From Cyanobacteria bacterium CG_2015-22_32_23 (GTDB taxonomy: Bacteria; Cyanobacteriota; Cyanobacteriia; Cyanobacteriales; Cyanobacteriaceae): a stretch of DNA of 47,780 nt. A program made the translations under genes and the position numbers. This document shows positions 1 to 7,591 of the stretch, piece after piece. How positions within the stretch are numbered: the first letter of the stretch is position 1; each line of letters begins with the position of its first letter. The notes under the pieces were generated by a model. That model saw nothing but the letters and a program-made list of their open reading frames with translations. It searched no databases and was not told the DNA's origin. The DNA is taken from NCBI GenBank assembly GCA_009993045.1, contig JAACUG010000094.1:1-47780 (forward strand), written 5' to 3'.

Positions 1-329
1 TAAAAAAGCAGGAAAAATATTTATTATTAGAAGTTGAAAATCCCATATTAGGAGAAAATAAAAATGTTAAACAAAGACGAGTAAATTTTTATCAAAGATT
101 AGGGGCAAAAACAATGAAAAATATTCGTTATTTACTACCTAAATTATCCGATGAAGAAGCACCCGAAATGATTTTAATGATTTATCCTTCCTATAAAGAA
201 AATTTTATAGAAGGTGATTTAGTTAAAACTTTAATTATTAGTATTTATGAGCAGTTTTATCAACAATATGCTCATCCTAATCTTAACTTTTTATTAAAAA
301 ACATACCAGATAAAATTAACTTAGTTTAA
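1..329 (+). CDS. GNAT-like acetyltransferase, C-terminal part (5' end outside window)
   Basis: An open frame runs in from the left edge (codons starting at base 3) to TAA at 327-329, about 108 residues. A Met at 114 is internal: the frame is open and protein-like upstream of it, so that is not the true start. The segment LLLEVENPILG, followed by RRVNFYQRLGAK, resembles the end of a GNAT fold (strand 5, then the 'R-R-x-x-F-Y-x-x-x-G-A' helix and strand). GNAT enzymes transfer an acyl group from acyl-CoA to an amine. The substrate cannot be inferred. The next gene is convergent. The family call rests on this motif alone. Confidence 0.55.
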   Translation, partial: KKQEKYLLLEVENPILGENKNVKQRRVNFYQRLGAKTMKNIRYLLPKLSDEEAPEMILMIYPSYKENFIEGDLVKTLIISIYEQFYQQYAHPNLNFLLKNIPDKINLV

Positions 330-406
330 TAATTATTTTTACTATTATTATCCTGAATCATGCCATAATTTCATAGAATAAATCTCCCTTTTTAAAAGTC
401 AAGTTT

Positions 407-838
407 TTATGTAAGATAGTCTTTAATCTTGGTTAAATTAAGAATAGGAATAGAATTTTTTGTATCGGGAATAACTCCTTGATAATAATTAACTGAAATA
501 TTTAAGTCAGATAAATTAGTTAAATCATTTATCTCTAAACATTGCCTAATTTCTCCTAACTTTTTAACTACTAAACCAATATAATTTTCTTCTATTTTAG
601 TAACAAGAATAGTTAAAGAATGAAATTTATTTGTTAATAATTGAAAATCATGTAAAAGTTGAGATAAATCTAATAACCATAATAAACTTCCCTTTTGACT
701 AATAATCCCTAATAAAGAGTTTTTTACTCCGGGTATGGGACAAATATCTGTATAATTAATACTCATAACTTCTTTAACTTCATTAAGGGGAATTGCTATT
801 TTTTGTTGTTGAGATAATTCCACAATAAAATAATCCAT
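407..838 (-). CDS. CheW-like adaptor protein (PilI/PixI type)
   Basis: This 143-residue single-domain CheW-fold protein would couple a methyl-accepting receptor to a CheA kinase. It shows the family pattern: an N-terminal strand (DYFIVELSQQQKIAIPL), then EVKEVM, then PIPGVKNSLLGIISQKGSLLWLLDL, matching the usual 'PxxPxxxxGxxxxRGxxxPVxDL' region. It is the third gene of a minus-strand run PatA-like (1269-2402), CheY-like (892-1254), CheW, spaced 53 bp from the preceding gene. That order matches the cyanobacterial pilGHI/pixGHI start. Receptor and CheA genes do not follow: the next gene lies on the other strand. The partner kinase must be encoded elsewhere. Confidence 0.85.
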   Translation of the reverse strand: MDYFIVELSQQQKIAIPLNEVKEVMSINYTDICPIPGVKNSLLGIISQKGSLLWLLDLSQLLHDFQLLTNKFHSLTILVTKIEENYIGLVVKKLGEIRQCLEINDLTNLSDLNISVNYYQGVIPDTKNSIPILNLTKIKDYLT

Positions 839-891
839 TTTAATAATTACTAAAATTTAGTTTATATTTTCACCCTAAAAACCTTAAATTT

Positions 892-1254
892 TTAAAGATA
901 ATTTTTCACAGTATTAATTAAATCAATGGGGCTATAAGGTTTAGTAATATAACCATTTCCCCCTTGACGTAAAGCCCAAAATTTATCAAAATCTTCATCT
1001 TTAGTGGTAACAAAAATAATCGGCACAGTTTTATAATTCATTTCTTTACGAATATGACGACAAACATCTAAACCACTCATATCTGGCATAACAATATCCA
1101 TTAAAATTAAATCTGGTTGCCCATTTTCTTCCAACCACCCCAAAGCCGATTCACCGTTATTCGCTATAAAAATTTCTGCACCGATATTTTTTAATAAACC
1201 ATTAACAAGCATTTGTTGGGATTTAGAATCATCTACGACTAATATTTTTTTCAT
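892..1254 (-). CDS. CheY-like response regulator (PilH/PixH type)
   Basis: This 120-residue stand-alone receiver domain has the acidic pair at D8-D9, the phosphoacceptor D53 in LILMDIVMPD, the Thr of FVTTKD near 83-84 and K105 in ITKPYSP. All the catalytic receiver positions are intact. There is no output domain, so it should act by protein contact or as a phosphate sink, as for PilH/PixH in cyanobacterial phototaxis and pilus systems. It begins 14 bp after the stop of the PatA-like gene and precedes a CheW gene, so the three are very likely cotranscribed. Confidence 0.9.
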   Translation of the reverse strand: MKKILVVDDSKSQQMLVNGLLKNIGAEIFIANNGESALGWLEENGQPDLILMDIVMPDMSGLDVCRHIRKEMNYKTVPIIFVTTKDEDFDKFWALRQGGNGYITKPYSPIDLINTVKNYL

Positions 1255-1268
1255 ATTTAGTTTATACT

Positions 1269-2402
1269 CTAATTAGTAACTTGAACGTGATCCTGAACAC
1301 ATTGCATTAATTCTCGTGGATTAAAAGGTTTACAAATATAACCCACCGCCCCAACCATTTTAGCCTTAACTCGATCCATAACTCCATCTCTACCCGTTAA
1401 CATGAGAATGGGAATATCTTTAAGTAAAGCTGATTGACGCATCATATAAGCTAATTTATAGCCATCAATATCTGGCATATTTATATCCATCAAAATTAAA
1501 TCTGGCTTTTGTCTGACAAACATTGACATTGCCTTAGCTGGATCTGTAATACCTATAACTTCAAAGCCTCCTGTATTTAAAGTCATTTTGACAATACGTT
1601 GGATTGTATGACTATCATCTATACAAGCAATTATAGGCTTTTCTTCTATAATTATCTCTTGGTAAGGTTTAACATCGAAGAAACTTAGGGCAATTAAAGG
1701 TTGAAAAAATAATCCTAATTCTAAAACTGTTTTTTTTGAATAAGCTGCTATTTCATACAAAGTACAATTGTCATTAATATAAGGTTTTAAGGATTCTAAT
1801 AGCTCGATTTTTGATAAATCATCCCCTAAATAATTTTTAACAGATTGCCAGTCTTTTTCTTGTAAACGGATGAAGGGCGAACTAATTTCTTCTCGTATTT
1901 GCCTAAAAGAATTAAGATCTTTTTTAAGAGGATTAATCAGAGATTTAATATCAGTATTTAAGATTAAAGGATCTAAATCAAGTACTTTCTCAAAGTTGAC
2001 TTTTGCCCTTGGTAAAGTTAGACAACGAATTATCGCTTCTTGAGTCATAAAAGCCAAAATTGATCTTACTTTTCGAGAATCTAAACGATGATTTTCCCAT
2101 TGGTTATGGATAAATTGATAATCATCTTGTAACTCTTGAGGAATGTAAAAATTATGTTCAGAAAAACATTGAGATAAAAGATAAATTAAACGCTCTCTTT
2201 TACCTAGGGTAGTTGTAGCAAAATGAATTTTACCTTTTCCTAAATAAATAACCCATTCTATTGATTCATCTTGGGGATTTTGAATAATTAATTTCCCTGA
2301 TATTTTCTTATTAAGTAAACTTTGTAAAACTTGATAAGGTATTGCTACTGTTTCTTTTTTTGATTTAGTAACCTCATTTTTTACCATAGTAGTAATCATC
2401 AT
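1269..2402 (-). CDS. PatA/PilG-type response regulator (PATAN domain plus receiver)
   Basis: The 377-residue protein has an N-terminal PATAN/DUF4388-like region (about 20-250, containing KISGKLIIQNP and WVIYLGKGKIHFATT) and a C-terminal receiver (about 257-375). In the receiver, D263-D264 form the acidic pair, D306 (LILMDINMPDIDG) is the phosphoacceptor and K358 (ICKPFNPREL) is conserved. This is the PixG/PilG architecture of cyanobacterial Che-type operons, where it receives phosphate and controls pilus-dependent motility. Met codons at residues 1, 2 and 6 are all possible starts. A Pho-box-like repeat lies 86-115 bp upstream. It is the first gene of the run with CheY and CheW. Confidence 0.88.
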   Translation of the reverse strand: MMITTMVKNEVTKSKKETVAIPYQVLQSLLNKKISGKLIIQNPQDESIEWVIYLGKGKIHFATTTLGKRERLIYLLSQCFSEHNFYIPQELQDDYQFIHNQWENHRLDSRKVRSILAFMTQEAIIRCLTLPRAKVNFEKVLDLDPLILNTDIKSLINPLKKDLNSFRQIREEISSPFIRLQEKDWQSVKNYLGDDLSKIELLESLKPYINDNCTLYEIAAYSKKTVLELGLFFQPLIALSFFDVKPYQEIIIEEKPIIACIDDSHTIQRIVKMTLNTGGFEVIGITDPAKAMSMFVRQKPDLILMDINMPDIDGYKLAYMMRQSALLKDIPILMLTGRDGVMDRVKAKMVGAVGYICKPFNPRELMQCVQDHVQVTN

Positions 2403-2795
2403 ATATTGGTTAATTTACTGTAAAATTTACATGAGTACAATATTAATATTGAGAATACATCTTTATCATATTTACTATTTTCTTTTTCTTAACCTTCTCT
2501 TAATCAATAGATTAACGAATGGAAATAATTTTTCTCTTTAAACATAGCATAATCTTAGTTTATTGTTTAAAAACAATGTATTGTAAAACACATAATTTTA
2601 AAAATAAATATTAGAGTTAAAGATTCTGAATAATGTTAGATAAATAAAACTATTAGCGTTGTTTTAGTTAAGTAAATTTACTTAAATATAAGTTAATAAC
2701 AATATTTTAATTAAAATAGTATTTTTTATTGTTAATTGTTAATTATTCATTGTTAATCATAAAAAAAATGAAGTCTTTTCACTATCAAAAAAGAT
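2403..2795. other. AT-rich intergenic region with Pho-box-like repeat
   Basis: There is no credible gene in these 393 bp on either strand. They separate the start of the PatA-like gene from the stop of pstS, both on the minus strand. They hold the triple repeat at 2488-2517. Near 2730-2760 they hold a short iteration of TTGTTAAT-like units, a low-complexity motif that recurs in other gaps of this window. Confidence 0.7.
2488..2517 (+). promoter_or_regulatory. Pho-box-like triple direct repeat
   Basis: Three 8-bp units with 3-bp spacers: CTTAACCT (2488-2495), TCT, CTTAATCA (2499-2506), ATA, GATTAACG (2510-2517). The first unit is a perfect match to the cyanobacterial PhoB/SphR unit CTTAACCT and the 11-bp period is exact. 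The units read on the plus strand. The nearest downstream start is that of the minus-strand PatA-like gene (2402), while plus-strand transcription would run antisense into pstS. Which transcript it serves is not evident. Confidence 0.5.
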
Positions 2796-3872
2796 CTATA
2801 AACTACTATTAAGAGAATTAATAACCTTTTCTTGTAACTCATCAGGAATTGGTAAATAACCTAAAGTTGTGGCGTTTTCATCCCCTTGAATTAAACTCCA
2901 TTGCACAAAGTTTTTCATTACTTCTGCTTTAGTCGGGTCATTATAATTACTATATAAAAGTAGCCATGTTAAACCGACAATAGGATAAGCATCGGCGGTT
3001 TCAGGATCAGGTATCACTAAAGCAAAATCTTCTGGCACAGTGACACCCACAAAGGCTTTAGCGGCACTTTCTGGAGAAGGTTTAATGAAATTACCTGCTT
3101 TATTTTGAATAGTTGCAGTTTTTAATTTTTTGTCTTTGGAGTAAGAATACTCAATGTATCCGATAGCACCATTTGTTTGTTGAATTTGAGTACTAACTCC
3201 TTCGTTACCTGCTGCACCAATACCCGTAGGCCATTTTACCTCTTTTGCCGCCCCTGATTTCCAATCCTTACAGGCATTTTGCACATGGTTAGTAAAAATA
3301 AATGTAGTTCCACTACCGTCAGAACGATGTACGAAAATTACAGGAATATCTGGTAATTTAACATTAGGATTATCAGCCACAATGAGAGGATCATTCCATT
3401 TTGTGATTTTACCCGTAGCAATACCGCAATAACTGTCACGAGAAAGGCGAATATTGTCTAATCCTTCATAATTTGAAAGATTATAGGCTAAAACCAATAA
3501 ACCCCCCGTCATGGGAATTTGTACCGCTTTTCCCCTATTTTCAGGGAATTGTTTTTTTTCCTTCTCATTTAAAGGTGCATCACTAGCACCAAAATCACCA
3601 TTTTCTGCTAAAAAGTTTTTAACTCCTTTACCGCTACCCACTGAATCATAAGCTATTTTAATATTTTGCTTGTCTTTTCCTTCCCCATATTTTTGTATCC
3701 ATAATTGATATAATGGAGCAGGAAATGTTGCACCTGAACCTTTAATCATAACGGTTTGATTAGGATCAATACTAGGTGCATTAACCGTAGAATTAGATTT
3801 ATTCTCACAACCTGTTAAAAATCCTGTTAATAAAATAACACTACATAAACTACGAATAAATACCTTAGCCAT
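2796..3872 (-). CDS. pstS: Phosphate ABC transporter substrate-binding lipoprotein PstS
   Basis: The 358-residue protein begins with a lipoprotein signal (ILLTGFLTGC, lipid cysteine at about residue 22). It shows the PstS phosphate-binding signatures: GSGATFPAPLYQLW, DSVGSGKGVKNF, GASDAPL and HRSDGSGTTFIF. It should capture phosphate at the outer face of the plasma membrane and deliver it to PstCA-PstB. No pstC, pstA or pstB gene is present in the window, so this is a free-standing copy, like the multiple pstS/sphX paralogues of other cyanobacteria. A weak Pho-box candidate lies about 55-85 bp upstream. It is followed after 390 bp by the PatA-like gene on the same strand. Confidence 0.93.
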   Translation of the reverse strand: MAKVFIRSLCSVILLTGFLTGCENKSNSTVNAPSIDPNQTVMIKGSGATFPAPLYQLWIQKYGEGKDKQNIKIAYDSVGSGKGVKNFLAENGDFGASDAPLNEKEKKQFPENRGKAVQIPMTGGLLVLAYNLSNYEGLDNIRLSRDSYCGIATGKITKWNDPLIVADNPNVKLPDIPVIFVHRSDGSGTTFIFTNHVQNACKDWKSGAAKEVKWPTGIGAAGNEGVSTQIQQTNGAIGYIEYSYSKDKKLKTATIQNKAGNFIKPSPESAAKAFVGVTVPEDFALVIPDPETADAYPIVGLTWLLLYSNYNDPTKAEVMKNFVQWSLIQGDENATTLGYLPIPDELQEKVINSLNSSL

Positions 3873-3926
3873 AAAACCCTAAATATGTTCATTAATAAAA
3901 ATCTCTAAATAAACCATATCTTAGGC

Positions 3927-3956
3927 AGTTTAAATTTAGGTAAAGGTTTAATTATG
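3927..3956 (-). promoter_or_regulatory. Weak Pho-box candidate upstream of pstS
   Basis: Read on the minus strand there is CTTTACCT (3938-3945), one mismatch from CTTAACCT, then 3 bp, then TTTAAACT (3927-3934). A poorer third unit (CATAATTA, 3949-3956) lies upstream. The 11-bp period and the position about 55 bp before the pstS ATG fit a SphR/PhoB site, but the match is loose in AT-rich DNA. Confidence 0.35.
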
Positions 3957-4005
3957 TATAAATAATAATTTTATTTTTCGACAAATTTTGTAAAAAGTTA
4001 TTTAT

Positions 4006-5043
4006 TTACCACAAAGGAATTCCAAAAATTTTAGGTGCTTCTTTTTTGCCTTTACCGTCTTTATCTTTAGATTTCTCCGAAGATTTAGGAATTTTACTGT
4101 CTTTCGTGGTGGATTTTACCGATGATGCACCTCCTGATTTCGCTTTTTTCTCTTTCTCGATGTTTTTTAATTCTTGTTGTGCTTGTTTTGCAATAGGATC
4201 ATTACCATTAAGCATCATCGCTTTATTAATATGAATACGTCCGTAAATAAGATTGTTTTGTTTTAAATACATAGATCCCAATAATCCATGAACAGTACTA
4301 CTATTAGAATCAATTTTCACTGCTTCTCGTAAATCCATAATACCTTGTTCATAATTCTCATCTTCTGCGTGTTGTTTCGCACTACTAATTAATTTATCTA
4401 ACCGAGAAACCGTTGGTTTTTTAGCTGTTTCATTTTCCACGGGATTATCAATATTTACGCCAGAAGTTGTAATATTTCCTGTTGATTCTATGATTATAGG
4501 TTCACTAGCTACTATTTTTGGCTGACTAGAAACCCCCATTATTTTACTCATTTCTTTACCTTTTTGAGACATTAAATAAACCATATTTAATTCGCTCATT
4601 AAAGCTATTTTCGTAGATAATTTACTTAAATCTTGATATTGTTCTGATGCAAATTTTTCGATCATTTCATGGTAAGTTTTTTCAGTATTTTTTTCTTCCT
4701 GTAATAGTTTTTTTGCATTTTCACTACCTATTGTAATTTTATAAGCATCAGTAGCTAATCTTCGGCCAATTTCTGACATAATTAACTGACATTCTTTTCT
4801 TAATTTCTCCTTATATAAATTTTCATAGGCGGCATTAACTACTTTTGAAAGAATATCACTAGCCCTTTGTTTTTCTTCTTGTGTTTGCGCTCGATTAGTG
4901 TCAGGGTGAAGTTGATAGGCAATTTTCAAATATCGTAATCGAATATCTTTCGCACTAGCATCTATTGGTACTCCTAAAATAGCGTAATAATCTTTAACTT
5001 CATATTTGAATAAGCCATGTTTTAAATCAGAAATAATCATCAA
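4006..5043 (-). CDS. DnaJ-domain protein with TPR-like C-terminal region
   Basis: The 345-residue protein has a J domain at about residues 17-80 (DYYAILGVPIDASAKDIRLR, then the essential HPD in YQLHPDTNRAQ). J domains stimulate the ATPase of Hsp70 (DnaK). The central part is charged and helical. Residues about 210-295 look like one or two TPR units (AEDENYEQGIMDLREAVKID, and LGSMYLKQNNLIYGRIHINK). The tail is rich in Lys and Ser and ends IFGIPLW. The Gly/Phe and Cys-rich regions of canonical DnaJ are absent, so it is a type III J protein with a specialised client. It lies between pstS and an inositol-monophosphatase gene on the same strand. Confidence 0.85.
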   Translation of the reverse strand: MMIISDLKHGLFKYEVKDYYAILGVPIDASAKDIRLRYLKIAYQLHPDTNRAQTQEEKQRASDILSKVVNAAYENLYKEKLRKECQLIMSEIGRRLATDAYKITIGSENAKKLLQEEKNTEKTYHEMIEKFASEQYQDLSKLSTKIALMSELNMVYLMSQKGKEMSKIMGVSSQPKIVASEPIIIESTGNITTSGVNIDNPVENETAKKPTVSRLDKLISSAKQHAEDENYEQGIMDLREAVKIDSNSSTVHGLLGSMYLKQNNLIYGRIHINKAMMLNGNDPIAKQAQQELKNIEKEKKAKSGGASSVKSTTKDSKIPKSSEKSKDKDGKGKKEAPKIFGIPLW

Positions 5044-5146
5044 ATCCCTCCTATAACAATTAACAATTAATAAAATAAAAATTTACTGTTTTCTGTTGTG
5101 TTTCGTATTAACATTAATAATGAAATATATAATTAAATTCATCTTC

Positions 5147-5977
5147 TTATTTAAAAGACAAATCAGCACCATGAGGAGTATTAAGTAGAGCTTGACTTAA
5201 AGCAGAGTGTAAGTAACCATTAGTTGCTAAAATTCTACCACTATATAAATCAAATTCACTACCATCATAGGCGGATATTTTCCCTCCAGCTTCCTTGAGA
5301 ATAACAATGCCTCCTAACAAATCCCAAGGCTTTAAACCTCTTTCCCAATAACCATCAAGACGACCTGTTGCAACATGACATAAATCAAGAGAGGCACTAC
5401 CTCCTCGTCTCACTCCTTGAGTTAAATGAGTCAAATAGCAAAACTCACTATAATTATTATCCTCTGTTTCTCTACGATCATAAGCAAAACCTGTCACTAA
5501 AAGACTATTTCCTAATTTATCGGTAGTAGAAACCTGAATGGGAATATTATTGAGAGTAGCGCCTAATCCTTGGGCTGCGCTCCATAATTCCTTTAACATG
5601 GGGTTATAAACTACCCCAACTGTAGGTATTCCTGAGACGATTAACCCCACAGAAACCGCCGCTTGAGGATAACTATGAGCATAATTAGTTGTACCATCAA
5701 GAGGATCAATTACCCATAAATATTGATTATCAGACGTTCCCATAATTCCTGATTCTTCAGCTAGAATAGCATGATCTGGATAATGACGTTTAATAACTTT
5801 TAAGATTTCTGCTTCGGCTTTTTGATCTACTTCTGTAATTAAATCTCCTGCTCTACCTTTTTCTCTGATATTAAGTTGTTTACCCCAATAACTATCTAAG
5901 ACTACTCCTCCTGCTCTAGCGGCAAGAATAGCAATGTCAAGAAGTTTTGATATTTGTTCTGTTGGTAGGTTACTCAT
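5147..5977 (-). CDS. Inositol-1-monophosphatase family phosphatase
   Basis: The 276-residue enzyme has the Mg-dependent sugar phosphatase signatures: AILAEESG (metal-binding Glu), LWVIDPLDGTTNYAHSYP (motif IDPLDGT), and WERGLKPWDLLGG (second signature, metal Asp). Members dephosphorylate inositol phosphates or related compounds such as histidinol phosphate or fructose bisphosphate. The sequence alone does not settle the substrate. It ends 16 bp before, and so probably is cotranscribed after, the nuclease-fold lipoprotein gene at 5994-6515. Confidence 0.9.
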   Translation of the reverse strand: MSNLPTEQISKLLDIAILAARAGGVVLDSYWGKQLNIREKGRAGDLITEVDQKAEAEILKVIKRHYPDHAILAEESGIMGTSDNQYLWVIDPLDGTTNYAHSYPQAAVSVGLIVSGIPTVGVVYNPMLKELWSAAQGLGATLNNIPIQVSTTDKLGNSLLVTGFAYDRRETEDNNYSEFCYLTHLTQGVRRGGSASLDLCHVATGRLDGYWERGLKPWDLLGGIVILKEAGGKISAYDGSEFDLYSGRILATNGYLHSALSQALLNTPHGADLSFK

Positions 5978-5993
5978 TATATTTTTTCGTAGT

Positions 5994-6515
5994 CTAATAG
6001 TTAATTTCCCTTAAAGGTTTTTGGGGATTCCAAATTCCTTTCTCCATAATACGAGCGTAACTTTGCGCCTGTAATAATTGTTGATCATATTTCCCGTCAG
6101 TATAGGTTAGATTAACTAATCCATAGCCTTGTTCGAGTAATTTTTGATTAATTAATTGATTGTTGTACCAAATATAACCATTTAAACGATTAAATTTATC
6201 TTTAGTTTCTAAATTAGTTTCTAAAATAACAGTAGTGGAATTAAGAGAATTTTTACCCTCTAAAGTTAGTAAATTGACTAAAACTTCTTTGGCTTCTTTT
6301 CCCCAAGGTTGTTGTTGACGATTAGGAGTATTTAAACCCATTAATCTAAATTGATAAGTCTGGTTATTAATAATTACTTCGATGGTTTGAGCGCTAATAA
6401 CTCTTCTTATGTTTGCTTCAACTCTTGTTATTTTAGGATTATTTTGACAACCAACTATTAATAAACATAGGGAAATAAGGATAACCAAAAATTTATTAAT
6501 AAGAGGATAATTCAT
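5994..6515 (-). CDS. Thermonuclease-fold (SNase-like) lipoprotein with altered active site
   Basis: The 173-residue protein has a lipoprotein signal (ISLCLLIVGC, lipid Cys near residue 23) and one SNase-like OB-fold domain (about 33-170). The catalytic loop reads RLMGLNTPNRQQQPWGKEA, which aligns with the usual R-L-x-x-I-D-x-P-E. The Arg is kept, but the metal-binding Asp and the general-base Glu are both Asn. The second catalytic Arg (DKFNRLNGYIW) is kept. It may therefore be a binding protein rather than a nuclease. It precedes the phosphatase gene by 16 bp on the same strand. Confidence 0.8.
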   Translation of the reverse strand: MNYPLINKFLVILISLCLLIVGCQNNPKITRVEANIRRVISAQTIEVIINNQTYQFRLMGLNTPNRQQQPWGKEAKEVLVNLLTLEGKNSLNSTTVILETNLETKDKFNRLNGYIWYNNQLINQKLLEQGYGLVNLTYTDGKYDQQLLQAQSYARIMEKGIWNPQKPLREINY

Positions 6516-6578
6516 TTAAAACTTTCATCCAAAATTTTGAATTTTTCCTAAGCTATTTTTAATAAAATAATTTAATTA

Positions 6579-6947
6579 CTAATCTTCTTCTATGGGGAAA
6601 CCAAAGCGCACTTTTCCTTTCCCGAAATAACGCCCAAATTGTAATTCATAAACTTCGTCTTCGTCTTGAGTTTCTACCACTAAATCTGAACGAGGATAAG
6701 ATACACATAATAAAGCATAACCTTTTTTTTGTAGATCTAAAGATAAACCCATCGCTTCAGGCTGATAAATATCCCCTTGAATGACTCTCACGGCACAGGA
6801 AGTACAAGCACCATTACGACAAGAAAAAGGAGGCTCAACTTCTTGTGTTTCTGCTGTTTTTAAAATATATTCATTTTCAGGTACGATAACGGTTTCCGTT
6901 GTATTTTTCTGGCGATTATGAATAGTGACTTTATAGGTTTTAATCAT
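6579..6947 (-). CDS. [2Fe-2S] plant-type ferredoxin with C-terminal extension (FdC2-like)
   Basis: The 122-residue soluble electron carrier has cluster ligands C43, C48, C51 and C81 (CRNGACTSC, then a 29-residue gap to LLC), the exact plant-type spacing. It is about 25 residues longer than photosynthetic PetF (about 97 residues). The extra tail (VYELQFGRYFGKGKVRFGFP) resembles the FdC2 class of C-terminally extended ferredoxins, which plant genetics links to chlorophyll synthesis. The FdC2 assignment is from memory of the architecture and should be checked by phylogeny. It is divergent from smpB, separated by 133 bp. Confidence 0.85.
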   Translation of the reverse strand: MIKTYKVTIHNRQKNTTETVIVPENEYILKTAETQEVEPPFSCRNGACTSCAVRVIQGDIYQPEAMGLSLDLQKKGYALLCVSYPRSDLVVETQDEDEVYELQFGRYFGKGKVRFGFPIEED

Positions 6948-7080
6948 TATTAATTAATAATTCTAAGTTTTATTCTCATTATAAAAGGTTTAAGTTCACA
7001 CACACAGTTATTAATGGAATTGCTAAGGTTTTAGTAAAATTGTTAACATAGAAGGATTGTGAATTAACTTATACCCTCTT

Positions 7081-7545
7081 ATGACAGAAAAACCCTCCGT
7101 AAAAATTATTAGTGATAATCGTCAAGCTAGATATTTATACGAAATTTTAGAAACCTATGAGGCCGGATTAGAATTAACAGGCACAGAAGTTAAATCCATT
7201 CGTATGGGTAGAGTTAATTTAAGAGATGGTTATGCTTTAATTCGTCATGGAGAAGCGTGGTTAAGTAATGTACATATTTCTCCTTTTGAAACCTGTGGAC
7301 AATATTTTAATCATGAACCTCGTCGCAATCGGAAGTTATTGTTACATAAAAAGGAAATTAATAAGTTAATCGGTTTATTAGAACAAAAAGGCTTTACTTT
7401 AATCCCTCTAAAAATGTATCTTAAGGGTGAATGGATCAAAGTGAGTTTAGGAGTCGGCAAGGGTAAAAAACTTCATGATAAACGAGAAACCGTTAAACGT
7501 CGGGAAGATCAAAGGGAAATGGCTAGAGCGATAAAAAGGTTTTAA
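7081..7545 (+). CDS. smpB: SsrA-binding protein SmpB
   Basis: The 154-residue small basic RNA-binding protein delivers tmRNA to stalled ribosomes. Conserved blocks are [73 protein letters not shown] and the tail [20 protein letters not shown], which inserts in the empty mRNA channel. Length and motifs are normal. A tnpB element lies immediately 3' of it, with the proposed element end about 10-15 bp after the stop, so the insertion has spared the gene. Confidence 0.97.
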   Translation: MTEKPSVKIISDNRQARYLYEILETYEAGLELTGTEVKSIRMGRVNLRDGYALIRHGEAWLSNVHISPFETCGQYFNHEPRRNRKLLLHKKEINKLIGLLEQKGFTLIPLKMYLKGEWIKVSLGVGKGKKLHDKRETVKRREDQREMARAIKRF

Positions 7546-7570
7546 TTTAATGTAAGGATAATTGACAACT

Positions 7571-7591
7571 CCTCTGCCTAAAGGCGAGAGG
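7571..7591 (-). repeat. Right-end hairpin of the tnpB element / 3' part of probable omega RNA
   Basis: The tnpB strand reads CCTCTCGCCTTTAGGCAGAGG, an imperfect palindrome (CCTCT-C-GCC / GGC-A-GAGG) that overlaps the tnpB stop codon (TAG inside CTTTAGG). Subterminal hairpins of this kind mark the right end of IS605-family elements, and the guide (omega) RNA of TnpB derives from this region. Confidence 0.6.
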
